DNA of 64,000 nt from Terriglobia bacterium (GCA_009838515.1 VXRL01000046.1:4697-68696); one strand, 5' to 3'; counted from the first letter of the stretch, positions 44,831 to 54,274 are shown. Notes: generated from the sequence alone by a model not told the origin. A program made the numbers and translations.

Positions 44831-46169
44831 GTCGGTGGGCTCTGAGCAAGTAGAGGCCGACTCCCAGCGCCAGTACCAGCAGCCCCAGCGCCACGATGGT
44901 GATTCCTGTCGAGACGAGCACGAGAAGCCAAAGGACCATCGCCACCAGGCTCGGGATCGGATACCCCCACATTTGGAACGGGCGGTGAATGTCGGGCCTG
45001 TACTTCCGGATCAGCGTCACGGCAACAATCTGCCCCAGCACCTGGACGATGACCTGGATCACGATTAGTGCTTGGATGATGTTGCCGAGATCAAGGAAGC
45101 AGAAAACTGTCGAGCCGAGGCCGAGCGTCAGCAGAGAGACGTGGGGGAATCGCTTGGTCGGATGCAGCTTGCCGAACACCGAGAAGAACCGCCGGTCCCT
45201 AGCGGCCGCATACGGGATTCTCGAATAGCCGAGGAGCAGGGCGAAAACGGAAGCAGCTGATGCCGCCAGGACCAGATAGGTGAGCAGATGGGCCGCCCAA
45301 GGCCCGTAGACGATCTCCATGAAGTCCGAAACGACGTGCTGGGAATCCATCGCGTCCCTCCACGGAACGACACCGAGGATCGTTGTGTTCAGGAAGATGT
45401 AGAGCAGCGCCACGATGGCGATCGAGGCGATGACCGCGAAAGGAATGTTCCGGCTCGGATTCCTGACCTCGCCCCCCAAGAAACAGATGTTGTTGTAGCC
45501 GCCGTATCCGTAAATACCGATCAGGGCAGCGCCTCCGAGTCCCTTAACGAAGCCCCACGAAAACGAGAAGGCTCCGTCGGGAACGTCCAAGAGCAGCTCG
45601 CCCCGGATGTTGAACAGCCCGGAGACGATCACCCAGAGAATCGTTCCTACGGCGACCAGCATGAGGATGAACGAGAGCCGGCCGATGGTCTGGATCCCGC
45701 GGTAGAGCGCATAGGTGATTACTAGGCACATGCCCACCGCGATGAAGTGGATGGTCAGGGGCGAGAGTTCGGGCCCGAGGTACTGGGTGTACTGGGCGAA
45801 CCCGACAGCTCCGGTCGCAACCGATAGCGGCGCTGTGAAGAAGATCATCCAGACGAAGAGAAACGACATCAGCTGGCCCATCTTCTGCGGGCCGTAGGCT
45901 TCTCGAAGGTAGACGTAGGAGCCCCCCGCTCCCGGCATCGCAGCCCCGAGCTCTGCCCAAACCAGCCCGTCGCAGACTGCCAGCGCAGCCCCGAGCAGCC
46001 AGCCCAGCATGGCGTGCGGGCCGTCCATGGCGGCGATCAGGATTGGGATCGTGATGAAGGGGCCGATTCCCAGCATCTCGACCACGTTGGCCGAGACGGC
46101 TTCCTTCAGCCCTAGGCCTCGGATCAGGCCTGGTTCGCTATCTCCGCGGGAGGGTGGTTCTGTCGGCAT
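44787..46169 (-). CDS. APC-family amino acid permease
   Basis: A 460-residue, ~12-helix inner-membrane transporter. ANVVEMLGIGPFITIPILIAA matches the G-x-G first-helix motif of the APC superfamily, and LVWAELGAAMPGAGGSYVYL is the helix-2/3 signature. GYGGYNNICFLGGEVRNPSRNIP is the conserved helix-6 to loop region. It imports or exchanges amino acids or related amines. Start ATG 46169. Its last 44 bases overlap the CRTAC1-like gene end to end. Confidence 0.9.
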   Translation of the reverse strand: MPTEPPSRGDSEPGLIRGLGLKEAVSANVVEMLGIGPFITIPILIAAMDGPHAMLGWLLGAALAVCDGLVWAELGAAMPGAGGSYVYLREAYGPQKMGQLMSFLFVWMIFFTAPLSVATGAVGFAQYTQYLGPELSPLTIHFIAVGMCLVITYALYRGIQTIGRLSFILMLVAVGTILWVIVSGLFNIRGELLLDVPDGAFSFSWGFVKGLGGAALIGIYGYGGYNNICFLGGEVRNPSRNIPFAVIASIAIVALLYIFLNTTILGVVPWRDAMDSQHVVSDFMEIVYGPWAAHLLTYLVLAASAASVFALLLGYSRIPYAAARDRRFFSVFGKLHPTKRFPHVSLLTLGLGSTVFCFLDLGNIIQALIVIQVIVQVLGQIVAVTLIRKYRPDIHRPFQMWGYPIPSLVAMVLWLLVLVSTGITIVALGLLVLALGVGLYLLRAHRLSEWPFVRSALGES

Positions 46170-46236
46170 TTGCGCTCGACTTGCAGGTTCGCATATTTCG
46201 CGAGCAGACCTCGCGAAGCAGCCGAGACTGCCGGGC

Positions 46237-46272
46237 CGCCAGCCGCCCGGACGCGGGCCCGGACGGCTGGCG
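46237..46272 (-). terminator. strong GC hairpin after the TonB receptor gene
   Basis: CGCCAGCCG and CGGCTGGCG pair over 9 bp, then after one mismatch CCGG pairs with CCGG, around an 8-base loop. It lies 7 bp past the receptor stop codon (46279) and before the permease start. No U-tract follows, so it may be a processing or Rho-aided stop. Confidence 0.5.
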
Positions 46273-46278
46273 CCGTTG

Positions 46279-48621
46279 CTAGAAGATGAATTTCAGCCCG
46301 AACTGGATCACCCGGGCTTCCCGCAGAGGATCGAGCACACGGGTAGTCCTGCCGAACCGGCCGTTGTGCACGCGGTTCTCGGGATTGTCGAACTGAGGCG
46401 TGTTGAAGGCGTTGAAGAACTCCCACCGCATCTGCAGCTTGGCGTCTTCGCTCAGCCCGAAGTTCTTGAACAGGGACAGGTCGAAGTTGTGATGCGGCCA
46501 GCCGCTCAGAGCAGCCACGCCGCAGGTTCCGAAGGTTCCGTTCTCGGAGATTGCGAAGGCCGACGTGTTGAAGAACTGCTCAACCGTTCTCGGACCTGCC
46601 GGATTGCCGATGCAATCTGCCCGGGGGTTCTGGCTCCGAGTCCGGCTCCTGTCGGGGCCGCGGATGCCTATGGGAGAACCGGAGGTGGAACTCCAAATGC
46701 CGTTGAACTGCCAGCCGCCCAGCACGTGGCGCGCGGAACTGTCGCGCGGGAACGGAATCGCCCATGTCCAGTTGAAGACGAACCGATGTGTCTGGTCGAA
46801 GACCATGCGCCCGTAGTCAGCAGCCAGATCGTAGGCGTTCTGCGGCCGGACGAGGTTTGCAGATGCGCCCCCCGAGAGGTTGTCCTGCGTGTCGCCGAGT
46901 GCTTTGCTCCACGTGTAGTTCACGTTGAAGGCCAAGCCCCCGACCATTGCTCGCCGCAGGCTCACTTGCAGCGCGTTGTAGTTGGCATTGCCGTTGCTGG
47001 CCAGGTGGTCGCTCAGGCGCGCCCAGTCCGGAAACTGATAGGTGACCGATCCGTCCGCCTGCAGGCGGCCTTGGTTCAAGGGCTGGAGCTTGCGGATGTT
47101 GTTCGAGTCGCCGCCCACGTAGGAGATATCCATCAGATAGCTCTGTTCGAGTTGGAACTGGAACCCGAAGCTGTACTGCTGCGACCACGGTGCCGTTTCG
47201 AACATGCTCCGGCTCCGGAGATCGATGCGCTGGGGATTGAACGCGTTGCTTTCCCCGGGGAACGGGTCGCTTAGCAACATCTTGGGCGGCTCGTGGAATT
47301 GCGATTCCTGTCCGCGGAATTCGATCAGCTGCGGGGGATTCAGCGGAAGCGCGGCCGAGCTCCCCATCCGGTCGATCGCTTGGTAGAAGATCGCGTAGCC
47401 GCCCCTGAGCACCGTGCTCTTTCCGATGCGATAGGCCGCGCCGAAGCGGGGAGCAAGGTTGTTGCGGTCGGGATGGACCAGCGCCCTGCCGAAGATCCCG
47501 CCGCCCTGTGCGCGTTGCACGCATTCGAACTCGCACGGCACCTGACCTAGGTCGCCGGGATTCGCAGTGATCAGAGCGCCGCGGCCTCCGTTCGCGTCGG
47601 GATCGAAGTTGGACATGAGATTGTCGCGCTCCACGATCGGCGTGAAGTACTCGTACCGGACCCCGTAGTTGAGCGTCAGCTTGGACGATGCCTTGTAGGC
47701 GTCCTGTAGGTAGAACATCATCCCGTCGGTATACGTGTGGGGTACGAGCGCCGAGGTGGCCTCGACCCTGCCGACATTACCCAGCAGCAGGTTGGCGAAC
47801 CCGTCGCCCACATAGCCATTAGGAATGATGTAGCGGCCGTTGGGCGCCTTCACGTCCAAGTAGTCGTTCATGGCTCGCTTGTACTCGAAGCCGAATTTCA
47901 ACGAATGGTTGCCCCTGATGACGCTGAGGTTGTCCAAGAGCTGGAAGACCTGGGAAGTCTGGAACTGCGGCCTCCACTCCGACGTTCCGAGGAGCGTGTA
48001 GCCGGACACGCGGATCGGCGGAAGGCCGTAGGCAAACGTGCCGGGAAGGGATCTCAGGCCGAAGTCTGGCCCGGCGTCGCCTTCCGGCGCGACGGGGTCG
48101 GACGTCGAATAGATTCGGTTGAATCCGAACCGCAGGCTGTTGAACACGGATGGGCTGAAGATCCGGTTCCAAGTCAGCGCCATCAACTGGCCGCGAACAT
48201 AGCTGTTGGCCGTGAACCCGCCGGTGGCCAGTGGGTTCGGGAACGGGCCCTGCTCGACGATGGTGTCGGTTTGTAGAAAGCTGTAGGACCCATAGAGGGT
48301 GTCCTTGTCTGTCAGGCTATGGTCGATCCTGACGTCGAACGAGTTCTGGTCCAGCGGAACATCGAGGGCCGATTGGAAACCGAACTTCCCGGAGTTCGGA
48401 TCCGGATACAGCGCGCCCAGCGCCATGCCCGCTGGGTCGCCGCAAGGCCGCCCGTCGGTTCGGCTCGCCCCTAGGTTGAGGATGTCATTGACTTCGTCCA
48501 CGCAAGGCACGATCTCGGGATAGAAGGGGGTGCCATCTGCATCCCGGTCGATCACCAGGTCGCGATCCCCCGTGAAGATGCCCTGCTTCATTTGTGCGGT
48601 CGGAACCGTTCCGTTCGCGCC
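46279..48621 (-). pseudogene. TonB-dependent receptor, C-terminal part (split by IS)
   Basis: ~778 codons of an outer-membrane receptor barrel, including RIFSPSVFNSLRFGFNRIYS, SLKFGFEYKRAMNDYLDV, NLAPRFGAAYRIGKSTVLRGGYAIFYQ and a final EARVIQFGLKFIF ending in Phe, as outer-membrane barrels do. The upstream part lies beyond the insertion element. Removing the element and one copy of its 9-bp duplication joins ...SKAGGAN to GTVPTAQMKQG in frame, giving one receptor of ~1093 residues. ATG 48591 could only make a signal-less fragment. Confidence 0.88.
48613..48621. repeat. target-site duplication, left copy
   Basis: GTTCGCGCC flanks the left end of the insertion element and repeats exactly at 50457-50465. 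Confidence 0.9.
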
Positions 48622-48643
48622 GGGTGCGCGACATTTCTGTGAA
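48622..48643. repeat. IS terminal inverted repeat, left
   Basis: Begins GGGTGCGCGACATTTC and pairs with 50435-50456 over 22 bases with one difference. Confidence 0.88.
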
Positions 48644-48645
48644 AG

Positions 48646-50365
48646 CTAAGCTGCGGCCCGCTCGTCCCAGTAGTCTGCAAAACGATTGGAGATCTGTGCG
48701 CAGCGAAGGGCGATGATCGAGTTGGCACCGTCGACGGTCCAGAACATACCTGATCGCTTTAAGCGACCGGCGATCACACTGCGGCACCCGGCTTCAATGA
48801 CTCCGGAGCCGACGAAGAGATCCTGGCGGCGGAAGTCGGCATAGCGCATGCGCTCGGCATGGCCCTCGAAGTAGGCTGCCTCGGTGCGCAGCTTGTCGAG
48901 CAGTTCGGGCGCTTCGGGCCGGAGACTGCGCAGGAAGCGCACCAAGTGCTCGATGCGCCCCTCGTCGAGTTGCTTCTTGCGCCGGCGCACCCAGCGGCGG
49001 CGCTGCTGGCGGTCCTGCGGGAACAGCTGGCGGCCCAGCTCCCACAGATGCTCGCGGGAGTGGTAGATGTCGACGATCTCGATGGCGTTGGGGAAGTAAA
49101 TGTGGCATAAATTCCAAATCCAAGCTGCTCCATCGCCGAGCACCACCACGCGCTCGGCGCGGTGCAAGCCGCGCCGCCAAGCCTCGTCGTAGATGCGCCG
49201 CCCGAACGCCTCGGCATCCTCGATCGCACCGGTGTACGTGGTGGAGTTCCGGTCCCGCACCGGCCGGCCTTCGGCGTCCAGTTCGGTCTGCGTGAAGACG
49301 CAGCCCAGCTTGACCTCGCGGGTCCGCGCCGCTGCGCCGTCCTTGCCCGCGCGCCCGGCCGCAGCCGCGACCGTGACCGGGATGCCGGTGCCGTCCATCT
49401 CGATGTAGAACGTGGCAATCGGCTCGCCGGTCTGGGGCGGGAATCCGCGCAGGGCCGCTTGCAGGCGGTCCGACTCGGCCCGCGCCGCCAAGTCGCTGCC
49501 AATCGCCTGGGCCTGCCGTTCGACGGCCTTGACACTCACCGCAATGCCCGCCAGCTCTGCGAGCAGCTCACGCCCGCGTGCGAACGGCGTTTCGCCGCCG
49601 ACCACGGCCAGCAGGCGGCGCACGCCCGGCGAGTACTGCGTGCCCTCGATGTCCAAGTCGCTGTCGAACGGCACCGTGCCGCGCCAGCAGTGCCGACAGT
49701 GATAGTACAGCCGGCGCAGGCTGACACTGCCCAGCAGGCTGACCAAGCGCTTGGGGCGCGGCCCTTCGCAGCGCATTGCTTGGCCGCAGGAGCACAGCGG
49801 CGCTGCGCTGGCGTCCTCCGATTCTGCCAGCAGTTCCTCCAGCAGGCGCGCTCCGGCCCGCTGCAGGGCCGCGCGCGTGGCCTCTTCCAAGGCTTCGAGG
49901 TCAAACCCGCCGAGGCGGCGGCGGGCCTTGACGATCACTTGCAGCAGGCTGCCGACCTCGGCCTGGACGGCCTCTTGGATGGCGCGCAGCGTTTTTTTTT
50001 GGCACGTACGGCGGCGCCTGCAGATCTTGGGCCTCGGGCGGGCGCAGCTGGCAGATTTGCTCGTTGATCTGGACGAGTTCGGAGCTGAGCTGCCGGAAGT
50101 GGCGGAAGCTGGCCACCTCGCGTTCGGCCTTGTGGATCTGGGCGGGCGAGGAGAGGGTTTGCTGGACGGTCTTGCCAGCGCGCTTGTAGGACAGGCGCAC
50201 TTGGGGGCCGTGGCCGGGATGGTCGTCGCGGGCGCAGGCGCAGTTGGGTTTGCCGCAGCGGCGGAAGGACGCATGGACGGAGCCGCGTCGAAAGTCGCCG
50301 AGCTGGGCGATTTCGAGCAGGATTTGCGAGCGCCGTGCTTCGAGGTCAGGCAGGGAGTCGGGCAT
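48646..50365 (-). CDS. ISKra4-type transposase (frameshift product)
   Basis: The transposase frame (~49997 down to 48646) has no good start of its own and is in the +1 frame relative to the upstream DUF6788 frame; they join at the A9 run near 49992-50000, giving ~573 residues. It contains a zinc-finger-like SCGQAMRCEG...HCRHCWRG, then DDE-type pieces FYIEMDGTGIPV, VVLGDGAAWIWNL and GSGVIEAGCRSVI with candidate Asp, Asp and Glu residues. It cuts and joins DNA to move the element. The open frame extends from 50397 in another register that is not protein-like. Confidence 0.85.
49901..50365 (-). CDS. DUF6788-like protein of the IS (upstream frame)
   Basis: A 154-residue frame. LEARRSQILLEIAQLGDFRRGSV, FRRCGKPNCACARDDHPGHGP and the following KTVQQTLSS block match the DUF6788 protein that precedes transposases in this IS group. 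The real domain ends near PPYVPKK; the rest of the frame, after the A9 run, reads low-complexity Arg/Pro. Its main role may be to deliver the ribosome to the frameshift site. Confidence 0.75.
   Translation of the reverse strand: MPDSLPDLEARRSQILLEIAQLGDFRRGSVHASFRRCGKPNCACARDDHPGHGPQVRLSYKRAGKTVQQTLSSPAQIHKAEREVASFRHFRQLSSELVQINEQICQLRPPEAQDLQAPPYVPKKNAARHPRGRPGRGRQPAASDRQGPPPPRRV
49992..50000 (-). promoter_or_regulatory. A9 slippery run for transposase frameshift
   Basis: Nine consecutive A (minus strand) inside CCA AAA AAA AAC. Shifting the frame by +1 (or -2), for instance by losing one A through transcript slippage, joins the upstream frame to the transposase. Confidence 0.6.
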
Positions 50366-50434
50366 GGGGCCTCCTTGACTGAGAGTAACAAATACACTCA
50401 GGCAAGGAAAGCCGCATCAGCAAAACTCGCATGA

Positions 50435-50456
50435 TTCACGGAAATGTCGCGCACCC
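50435..50456. repeat. IS terminal inverted repeat, right
   Basis: Ends GAAATGTCGCGCACCC and is the reverse complement of 48622-48643 with one mismatch. Confidence 0.88.
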
Positions 50457-50465
50457 GTTCGCGCC
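50457..50465. repeat. target-site duplication, right copy
   Basis: GTTCGCGCC, identical to 48613-48621, directly after the right end of the element. Confidence 0.9.
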
Positions 50466-51404
50466 ACCGGCCTTGCTGGCGTCCGTGCGCTGGTAGTCGA
50501 AGAAGAAGAACGTCTTGTTCCTCGCGACCGGGCCGCCCAAGGTGAACCCGTATTGGTTGCGGTTCTCGGCCCCTCGCTCGATGCCTGCCGCATTGTTGAA
50601 GAAGTTGTTGGCGTTGAGCTTGTCGTCGCGAAGGAAGTACCAGCCGGAACCGTGAAACTCGTTCGCTCCCGACTTGATCTCGGCGTTGATGACCGCGCCT
50701 TGGCTCCAGCCGAACTCCGCGTCGTAGGTCCGTGTCTGGATCTTGAAGGACTGGAGTGCGTCCGGAGGCGGCTGAACGGCCTGCGGGCTCCGCTCCTGCC
50801 CATTGGTCGTGAACGTGTTGTTGTCGACGCCGTTGAGGGCGAAGTAGTTCTGGAGCGAGAAGTTGCCGTCGACGTTGATTCTCGCCTCCCGCGGATTGGA
50901 CCGCGCGCCCGGTGCGGGGACCGCGCCGGGACTGAGCAGAATCAGGTCGGAGTATCGCCGCCCGTCGAGCGGCAGGTCCTCGATCTCGGCGGATTCGATC
51001 ACGGTGCCTAGCTGGCCGCTTTCCGCCTCCAATCCCACAACCGGGGCGACGACCTCCACCTGTTCGGTGACGTCACCGACTTCCAGGGTGAAACCGACCT
51101 CGAGACGCTGCTGGATGGCGAGTCGGATCTCGTCCCTGACAGCCGTCTTGAAGCCATCCGTCTCGGCCCGGACTCGGTAGATGCCGGGGCGCAGGCCAGT
51201 CGCCAGGTACACGCCGGCTTCGTTCGTGCTCAGAACGATGGAGTCGCCCAAGCTGGTCAGTGTGACCGTGACATCGGCGCCGGGAATGACCGCGCCTTGG
51301 GGATCTCTCACGGTGCCGATGATCGTTCCGGTGTTGATCTGGGCGATCAGCGGCACTGTCAGGGGCAGAATTGCCAAAAATAGAAAGAAAGCTCGAGTGT
51401 GCAT
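50457..51404 (-). pseudogene. TonB-dependent receptor, N-terminal part (split by IS)
   Basis: 316 codons: signal peptide (FFLFLAILPLTVPLIAQ), a carboxypeptidase-regulatory-like domain (GTIIGTVRDPQGAVIPGADV ... LRPGIYRVRAETDGFKTAV), then a plug domain (IESAEIEDLPLDGRRYSDLI ... ALNGVDNNTFTTNGQ) and the start of the barrel. This is the Oar-like receptor architecture typical of acidobacteria. After SKAGGAN the frame enters the insertion element and stops within seven residues. AGGAGG six bases before ATG 51404 is a strong ribosome site. Ligand unknown; likely an oligosaccharide or peptide. Confidence 0.88.
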
Positions 51405-51918
51405 TTTCGACCTCCTCTTGCAGGCAATGCTTTGCGTCGCTTTTTCATACGCCTAGAACCGCCCGGAGTCAAACGAATACCGAGTGTTTTGACCGTATTT
51501 CGTAGGGAATTTGAAGCGATTGAGGCCTTTTGGGCCGGAAGCGTCAATCCGCCGACCGTGACGGCCCGCGATTGTGTTCGGACCGGTCGGCGTCGTCCTT
51601 GGCCGGTACGTGTCAAGGGTCGGGGCCGGTGCCGCGTCGTTGTTAGGCTTCTACGGGCTAAGCGGGGCGGCTTGCGATAATTCTCTGGTTACCGACGGGC
51701 ACCTCATCGAGGGGGCCAAGCGGTGTTTCTAGAGGGTCGTGCCGACATCCCTGGCTGCGTTTGCCGGCTTCGCCCGCTCTCTTTCTCGAGGGGTCGTTCA
51801 AGGGCCGTTCGCGATCCCGTTCAGCGCCTCGCTCGAGGTCAGCATGGTCGTCACGACCGGGACGCTGATATTGCTGATTTCGGCCTGGCCGTTGTTATGT
51901 CACTTGGGAGTCGACCTG
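51405..51918. other. 514-bp intergenic region with one promoter
   Basis: Holds the promoter and ribosome site of the TonB receptor on the minus strand. A weak plus-strand frame (51739-51957, hydrophobic near its end) overlaps the ccmD-like gene and has no family signature. Otherwise nothing recognised. Confidence 0.45.
51444..51472 (-). promoter_or_regulatory. sigma-70-type promoter of the TonB receptor
   Basis: TTGACT (-35) and TATGAA (-10) separated by exactly 17 bp on the minus strand, ~40 bp before ATG 51404. This is the cleanest full promoter in the window and gives a ~33-base leader with a strong ribosome site. Confidence 0.6.
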
Positions 51919-52074
51919 CTAGTCCTGTCTGCTGCCTTGCCTGAGTTGTTCGTGTAGGTCGCTGATCTGGCTCTCGAGTTTCCGCGTTCGCCCGGACAAC
52001 AGCAGCACGTATCCGACGTGGAGCGCCCAAGCGATGCTGAAAGCGGCCCAAAGCCATTTGAAATTGGGTTCCAA
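51919..52074 (-). CDS. ccmD: CcmD-like small membrane protein
   Basis: A 51-residue protein from TTG 52074: WLWAAFSIAWALHVGYVLLL is one membrane helix, followed by SGRTRKLESQISDLHEQLRQ, a basic then coiled-coil-like tail. AAAGGAG eight bases upstream supports the TTG start. Size, single helix, basic junction and position directly after ccmC match CcmD, which helps release heme-loaded CcmE from the CcmABC complex. Sequence identity in CcmD is always low, so the call rests mostly on context. Confidence 0.7.
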   Translation of the reverse strand: MEPNFKWLWAAFSIAWALHVGYVLLLSGRTRKLESQISDLHEQLRQGSRQD

Positions 52075-52094
52075 ACCGTTGACTCCTTTGTCTG

Positions 52095-52790
52095 TCAGGC
52101 CAGCGCCTGTACTTCACGCCTGAGTGCGTCGGTCTTGCGCCGCAGAGCCTCGAGCCTGCGCCTTTGGCGAACCAGGCACCAGAACAGTAGGCCCAGCGAA
52201 GCCATCGTTGCGAATAGGACGAAGGTCATCCGAGGGTCTAGCGACCCGTCACCACCAAGCACGGGAGCCGGGTGCTGCGTGCGCCACCAGCGATTCGCCA
52301 TGTACACGATAGGCACGTCCACCATGCCGAAGATCGACACGACCGCACAAACGGTCGCGCGCTGGCTGGGCTCGGCGATGGATTGGCGCAGGATCAGGTA
52401 CGCGGCATAGATCAGGGCGAGCAGGAGCATCGCTGTCAAGCGTGCGTCCCAAGCCCAGTACACCCCCCAAATCGGCTTCGCCCACAAAGAGCCGGTGATC
52501 AAATTGACGATCGCGAACAGCAATCCGACTTCGTTGCAAGCCACCGAAAGATCGTCTAGCCGGCTGGCGCGATTGCTCAAGTACGCGATTGCTGCCCCGC
52601 CGCCGATGAAAAAGCCGACAAAAGCAATGGCGGCGGAGGAGACGTGGAAATAGAAGATGCGCTGGACCGGCCCCATGCTGGCCTCCATCGGCACCCAGAT
52701 GAAAATCAGGTAGATGGATGCGAGCAGTGCCGCCGCCGTGATCGAGGCCAGCGCTGTCGGGACAGCCGGTCGGAAACTAGCAGCCACCAT
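52095..52790 (-). CDS. ccmC: heme exporter protein CcmC
   Basis: A 231-residue, six-helix inner-membrane protein that hands heme to CcmE in system I cytochrome c maturation. PIWGVYWAWDARLT is the tryptophan-rich WWD heme motif; His residues in FYFHVSSAAIAFV and YMANRWWRTQHP are where the axial ligands are expected. ATG 52790 starts after a TACACT box 5 bp upstream; longer in-frame DNA to 52877 overlaps the divergent ftcD start. Only ccmC and ccmD are in the window; ccmA, B, E, F and H must lie elsewhere if present. Confidence 0.9.
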   Translation of the reverse strand: MVAASFRPAVPTALASITAAALLASIYLIFIWVPMEASMGPVQRIFYFHVSSAAIAFVGFFIGGGAAIAYLSNRASRLDDLSVACNEVGLLFAIVNLITGSLWAKPIWGVYWAWDARLTAMLLLALIYAAYLILRQSIAEPSQRATVCAVVSIFGMVDVPIVYMANRWWRTQHPAPVLGGDGSLDPRMTFVLFATMASLGLLFWCLVRQRRRLEALRRKTDALRREVQALA

Positions 52791-52795
52791 GCTTG

Positions 52796-52801
52796 AGTGT
52801 A
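52796..52801 (-). promoter_or_regulatory. -10 box for ccmCD
   Basis: TACACT on the minus strand, 5 bp before ATG 52790; consistent with a leaderless ccmC message. Confidence 0.4.
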
Positions 52802-52868
52802 CCCGAGCAGCAAGCAGAGGGACGGGACAGCCGCGCGAGCCGTCGGGCGACAATTGCAGTAGGGCACT

Positions 52869-53765
52869 ATGACGCAACTCGCCGAATGTGTTCCGAATTT
52901 CTCGGAGGGCCGAGACTCGACGACACTCGATCGGCTCGAGCGAGTAGTCCGGGTGTCAGGGGCGAGGTTGCTGGACCGGCACAGCGATCACGATCACCAT
53001 CGCTCCGTGTTGACTTTCGCGGCAGATCTCGGGGTGATCTACACGGCCGTCATGGCGGCGGCTGGGGAGGCCGTGGAGAGCATAGACCTGAATGACCACG
53101 ACGGCACTCACCCGAGGGTCGGCGCCATTGACGTGGTTCCGATCGTGCCTTTGGACGATACGCCTTGGGATGCGTGCGTGGAGGTCGCCCGGTCGATTGG
53201 TGAGCGTCTCTGGAGTGAACTGGGCCTGCCGGTGTATCTATACGGCCGCGCCGCCGTCCGCGAGGAGCGAAGACTCTTGGAGACAGTACGCAAGCTGGGG
53301 TTCAAAAGACTTGCAGAATTCGTCCAAAGGGGGAAATACCTTCCAGACATTGGAGGTCCCCTCCTGCACCCTTCGGCCGGGGCATGCTGCGTAGGGGTCC
53401 GGGGGCCGCTGGTCGCTTACAACGTGTTGCTAGACTGCTGCGACGCCCAGCCCGCGAAGCTCATCGCCAGCCGGATCCGCGCGGCCGCAGGCGGCCTTCC
53501 GGGGGTGAAGGCGCTGGGCATGTACTTGGAATCGGCCCAGGTCGCCCAAGTTTCGATGAACATCACAGAGCCGGACCTGACACCGCTGCCGCTGGTCTTC
53601 GATGAAGTGTCGCGCCTCGCAGCGGGGCTTGGCGTGGAGGTGGTAGCCTCCGAATTAGTCGGCCTGGTGCCCCGGGCTGCTCTAGGCGCGAATCCGAGGC
53701 GATTGCGGATCGTCGGGTTTCATGATCGGATGATCTTGGAGGAACGCCTAGGCCGCGGAATTTGA
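52869..53765 (+). CDS. ftcD: glutamate formiminotransferase (FtcD N-domain type)
   Basis: A 298-residue enzyme that moves the formimino group from formiminoglutamate, a histidine breakdown product, to tetrahydrofolate. AECVPNFSEGRD at the N-terminus, SDHDHHRSVLTFA, DHDGTHPRVGAIDVVPIVPL and FVQRGKYLPDIGGPLLHPSAGACCVG are formiminotransferase signatures. The cyclodeaminase half of animal and some bacterial FtcD is absent. No other hut genes are nearby. Start ATG 52869; its 5' region is divergent from ccmC. Confidence 0.92.
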   Translation: MTQLAECVPNFSEGRDSTTLDRLERVVRVSGARLLDRHSDHDHHRSVLTFAADLGVIYTAVMAAAGEAVESIDLNDHDGTHPRVGAIDVVPIVPLDDTPWDACVEVARSIGERLWSELGLPVYLYGRAAVREERRLLETVRKLGFKRLAEFVQRGKYLPDIGGPLLHPSAGACCVGVRGPLVAYNVLLDCCDAQPAKLIASRIRAAAGGLPGVKALGMYLESAQVAQVSMNITEPDLTPLPLVFDEVSRLAAGLGVEVVASELVGLVPRAALGANPRRLRIVGFHDRMILEERLGRGI

Positions 53766-53849
53766 GAAGCCGCTACGCGCACTAAGGCTCTCGTGTATAG
53801 CCTCTGGATCAACCTCGTCTGCACCAGCCTGGCTCGACGAATAAACGCC

Positions 53850-54092
53850 TTACGCGCGACCGCGCCCATATAGGTAGTCGTCGAGGCGTTCGGTAAGGTC
53901 TTCGGGAAGCCGGGCCCAGTCGTCAGCAGTGACATCGCGGAACCCGTTGGCGATCACGTCCTCGATCTCGACGCTGTTCGCATCGTCCCGAAGACCACTA
54001 GCGCCGACGATGTCTCGGAGTGCATCGATGTTCTGGGTGTCCCGGGTTTCGTCGTTCACTGTTCGTGTCCCCCGTGCGGCGTTGACGGCCAA
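53850..54092 (-). CDS. small acidic hypothetical protein
   Basis: 80 residues ending DDWARLPEDLTERLDDYLYGRGRA. No membrane segment or known motif; charged and helical, somewhat antitoxin-like, but no toxin gene is adjacent. TTG 54092 has GGAGG seven bases upstream; GTG 54059 with a GGGGGA upstream is an alternative. Lies between ftcD (convergent) and pnp. Confidence 0.45.
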   Translation of the reverse strand: MAVNAARGTRTVNDETRDTQNIDALRDIVGASGLRDDANSVEIEDVIANGFRDVTADDWARLPEDLTERLDDYLYGRGRA

Positions 54093-54205
54093 TCAGGATC
54101 CTCCGTCGGCGGCGCCGACTTTGCATCTCAGCACCACGATGCTAGCACCCGTGGCCCGTAACGTCCCGGAACCAACGCCGGAGTACGCAGGGTGATGGAA
54201 GATTG

Positions 54206-54236
54206 GGCGGCCTCCATCGGGTTGATGGAGGCCGCC
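54206..54236 (-). terminator. perfect 13-bp hairpin after pnp
   Basis: GGCGGCCTCCATC, loop GGGTT, GATGGAGGCCGCC: a perfect 13-bp stem, 38 bp past the pnp stop codon. The downstream U-tract is weak (CAATCTTCC), but the stem is very stable. Confidence 0.7.
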
Positions 54237-54274
54237 ACTTACGCCTTGCTCTGTCCGAGCGTCGTGACCGGCGC

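Larger units (their letters stand above)
48622..50456 (-). mobile_element. ISKra4-like insertion sequence, 1835 bp
   Basis: Bounded by ~22-bp terminal inverted repeats beginning GGGTGCGCGACATTTC (one mismatch) and flanked by a perfect 9-bp target duplication GTTCGCGCC. It carries two overlapping frames, a DUF6788-like protein and a transposase, linked by an A9 run. The near-perfect ends and intact target duplication point to a recent insertion. ISKra4 family assignment (ISAzba1-like subgroup) is from the transposase and DUF6788 features. Confidence 0.9.

Noticed and set aside
46009..47274. 421-codon open frame on the plus strand
   Set aside because: Crosses the permease start and the receptor end on the opposite strand; no protein-like features.
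51739..51957. Small hydrophobic plus-strand frame
   Set aside because: Overlaps the ccmD-like gene on the other strand, with no ribosome site or family match.
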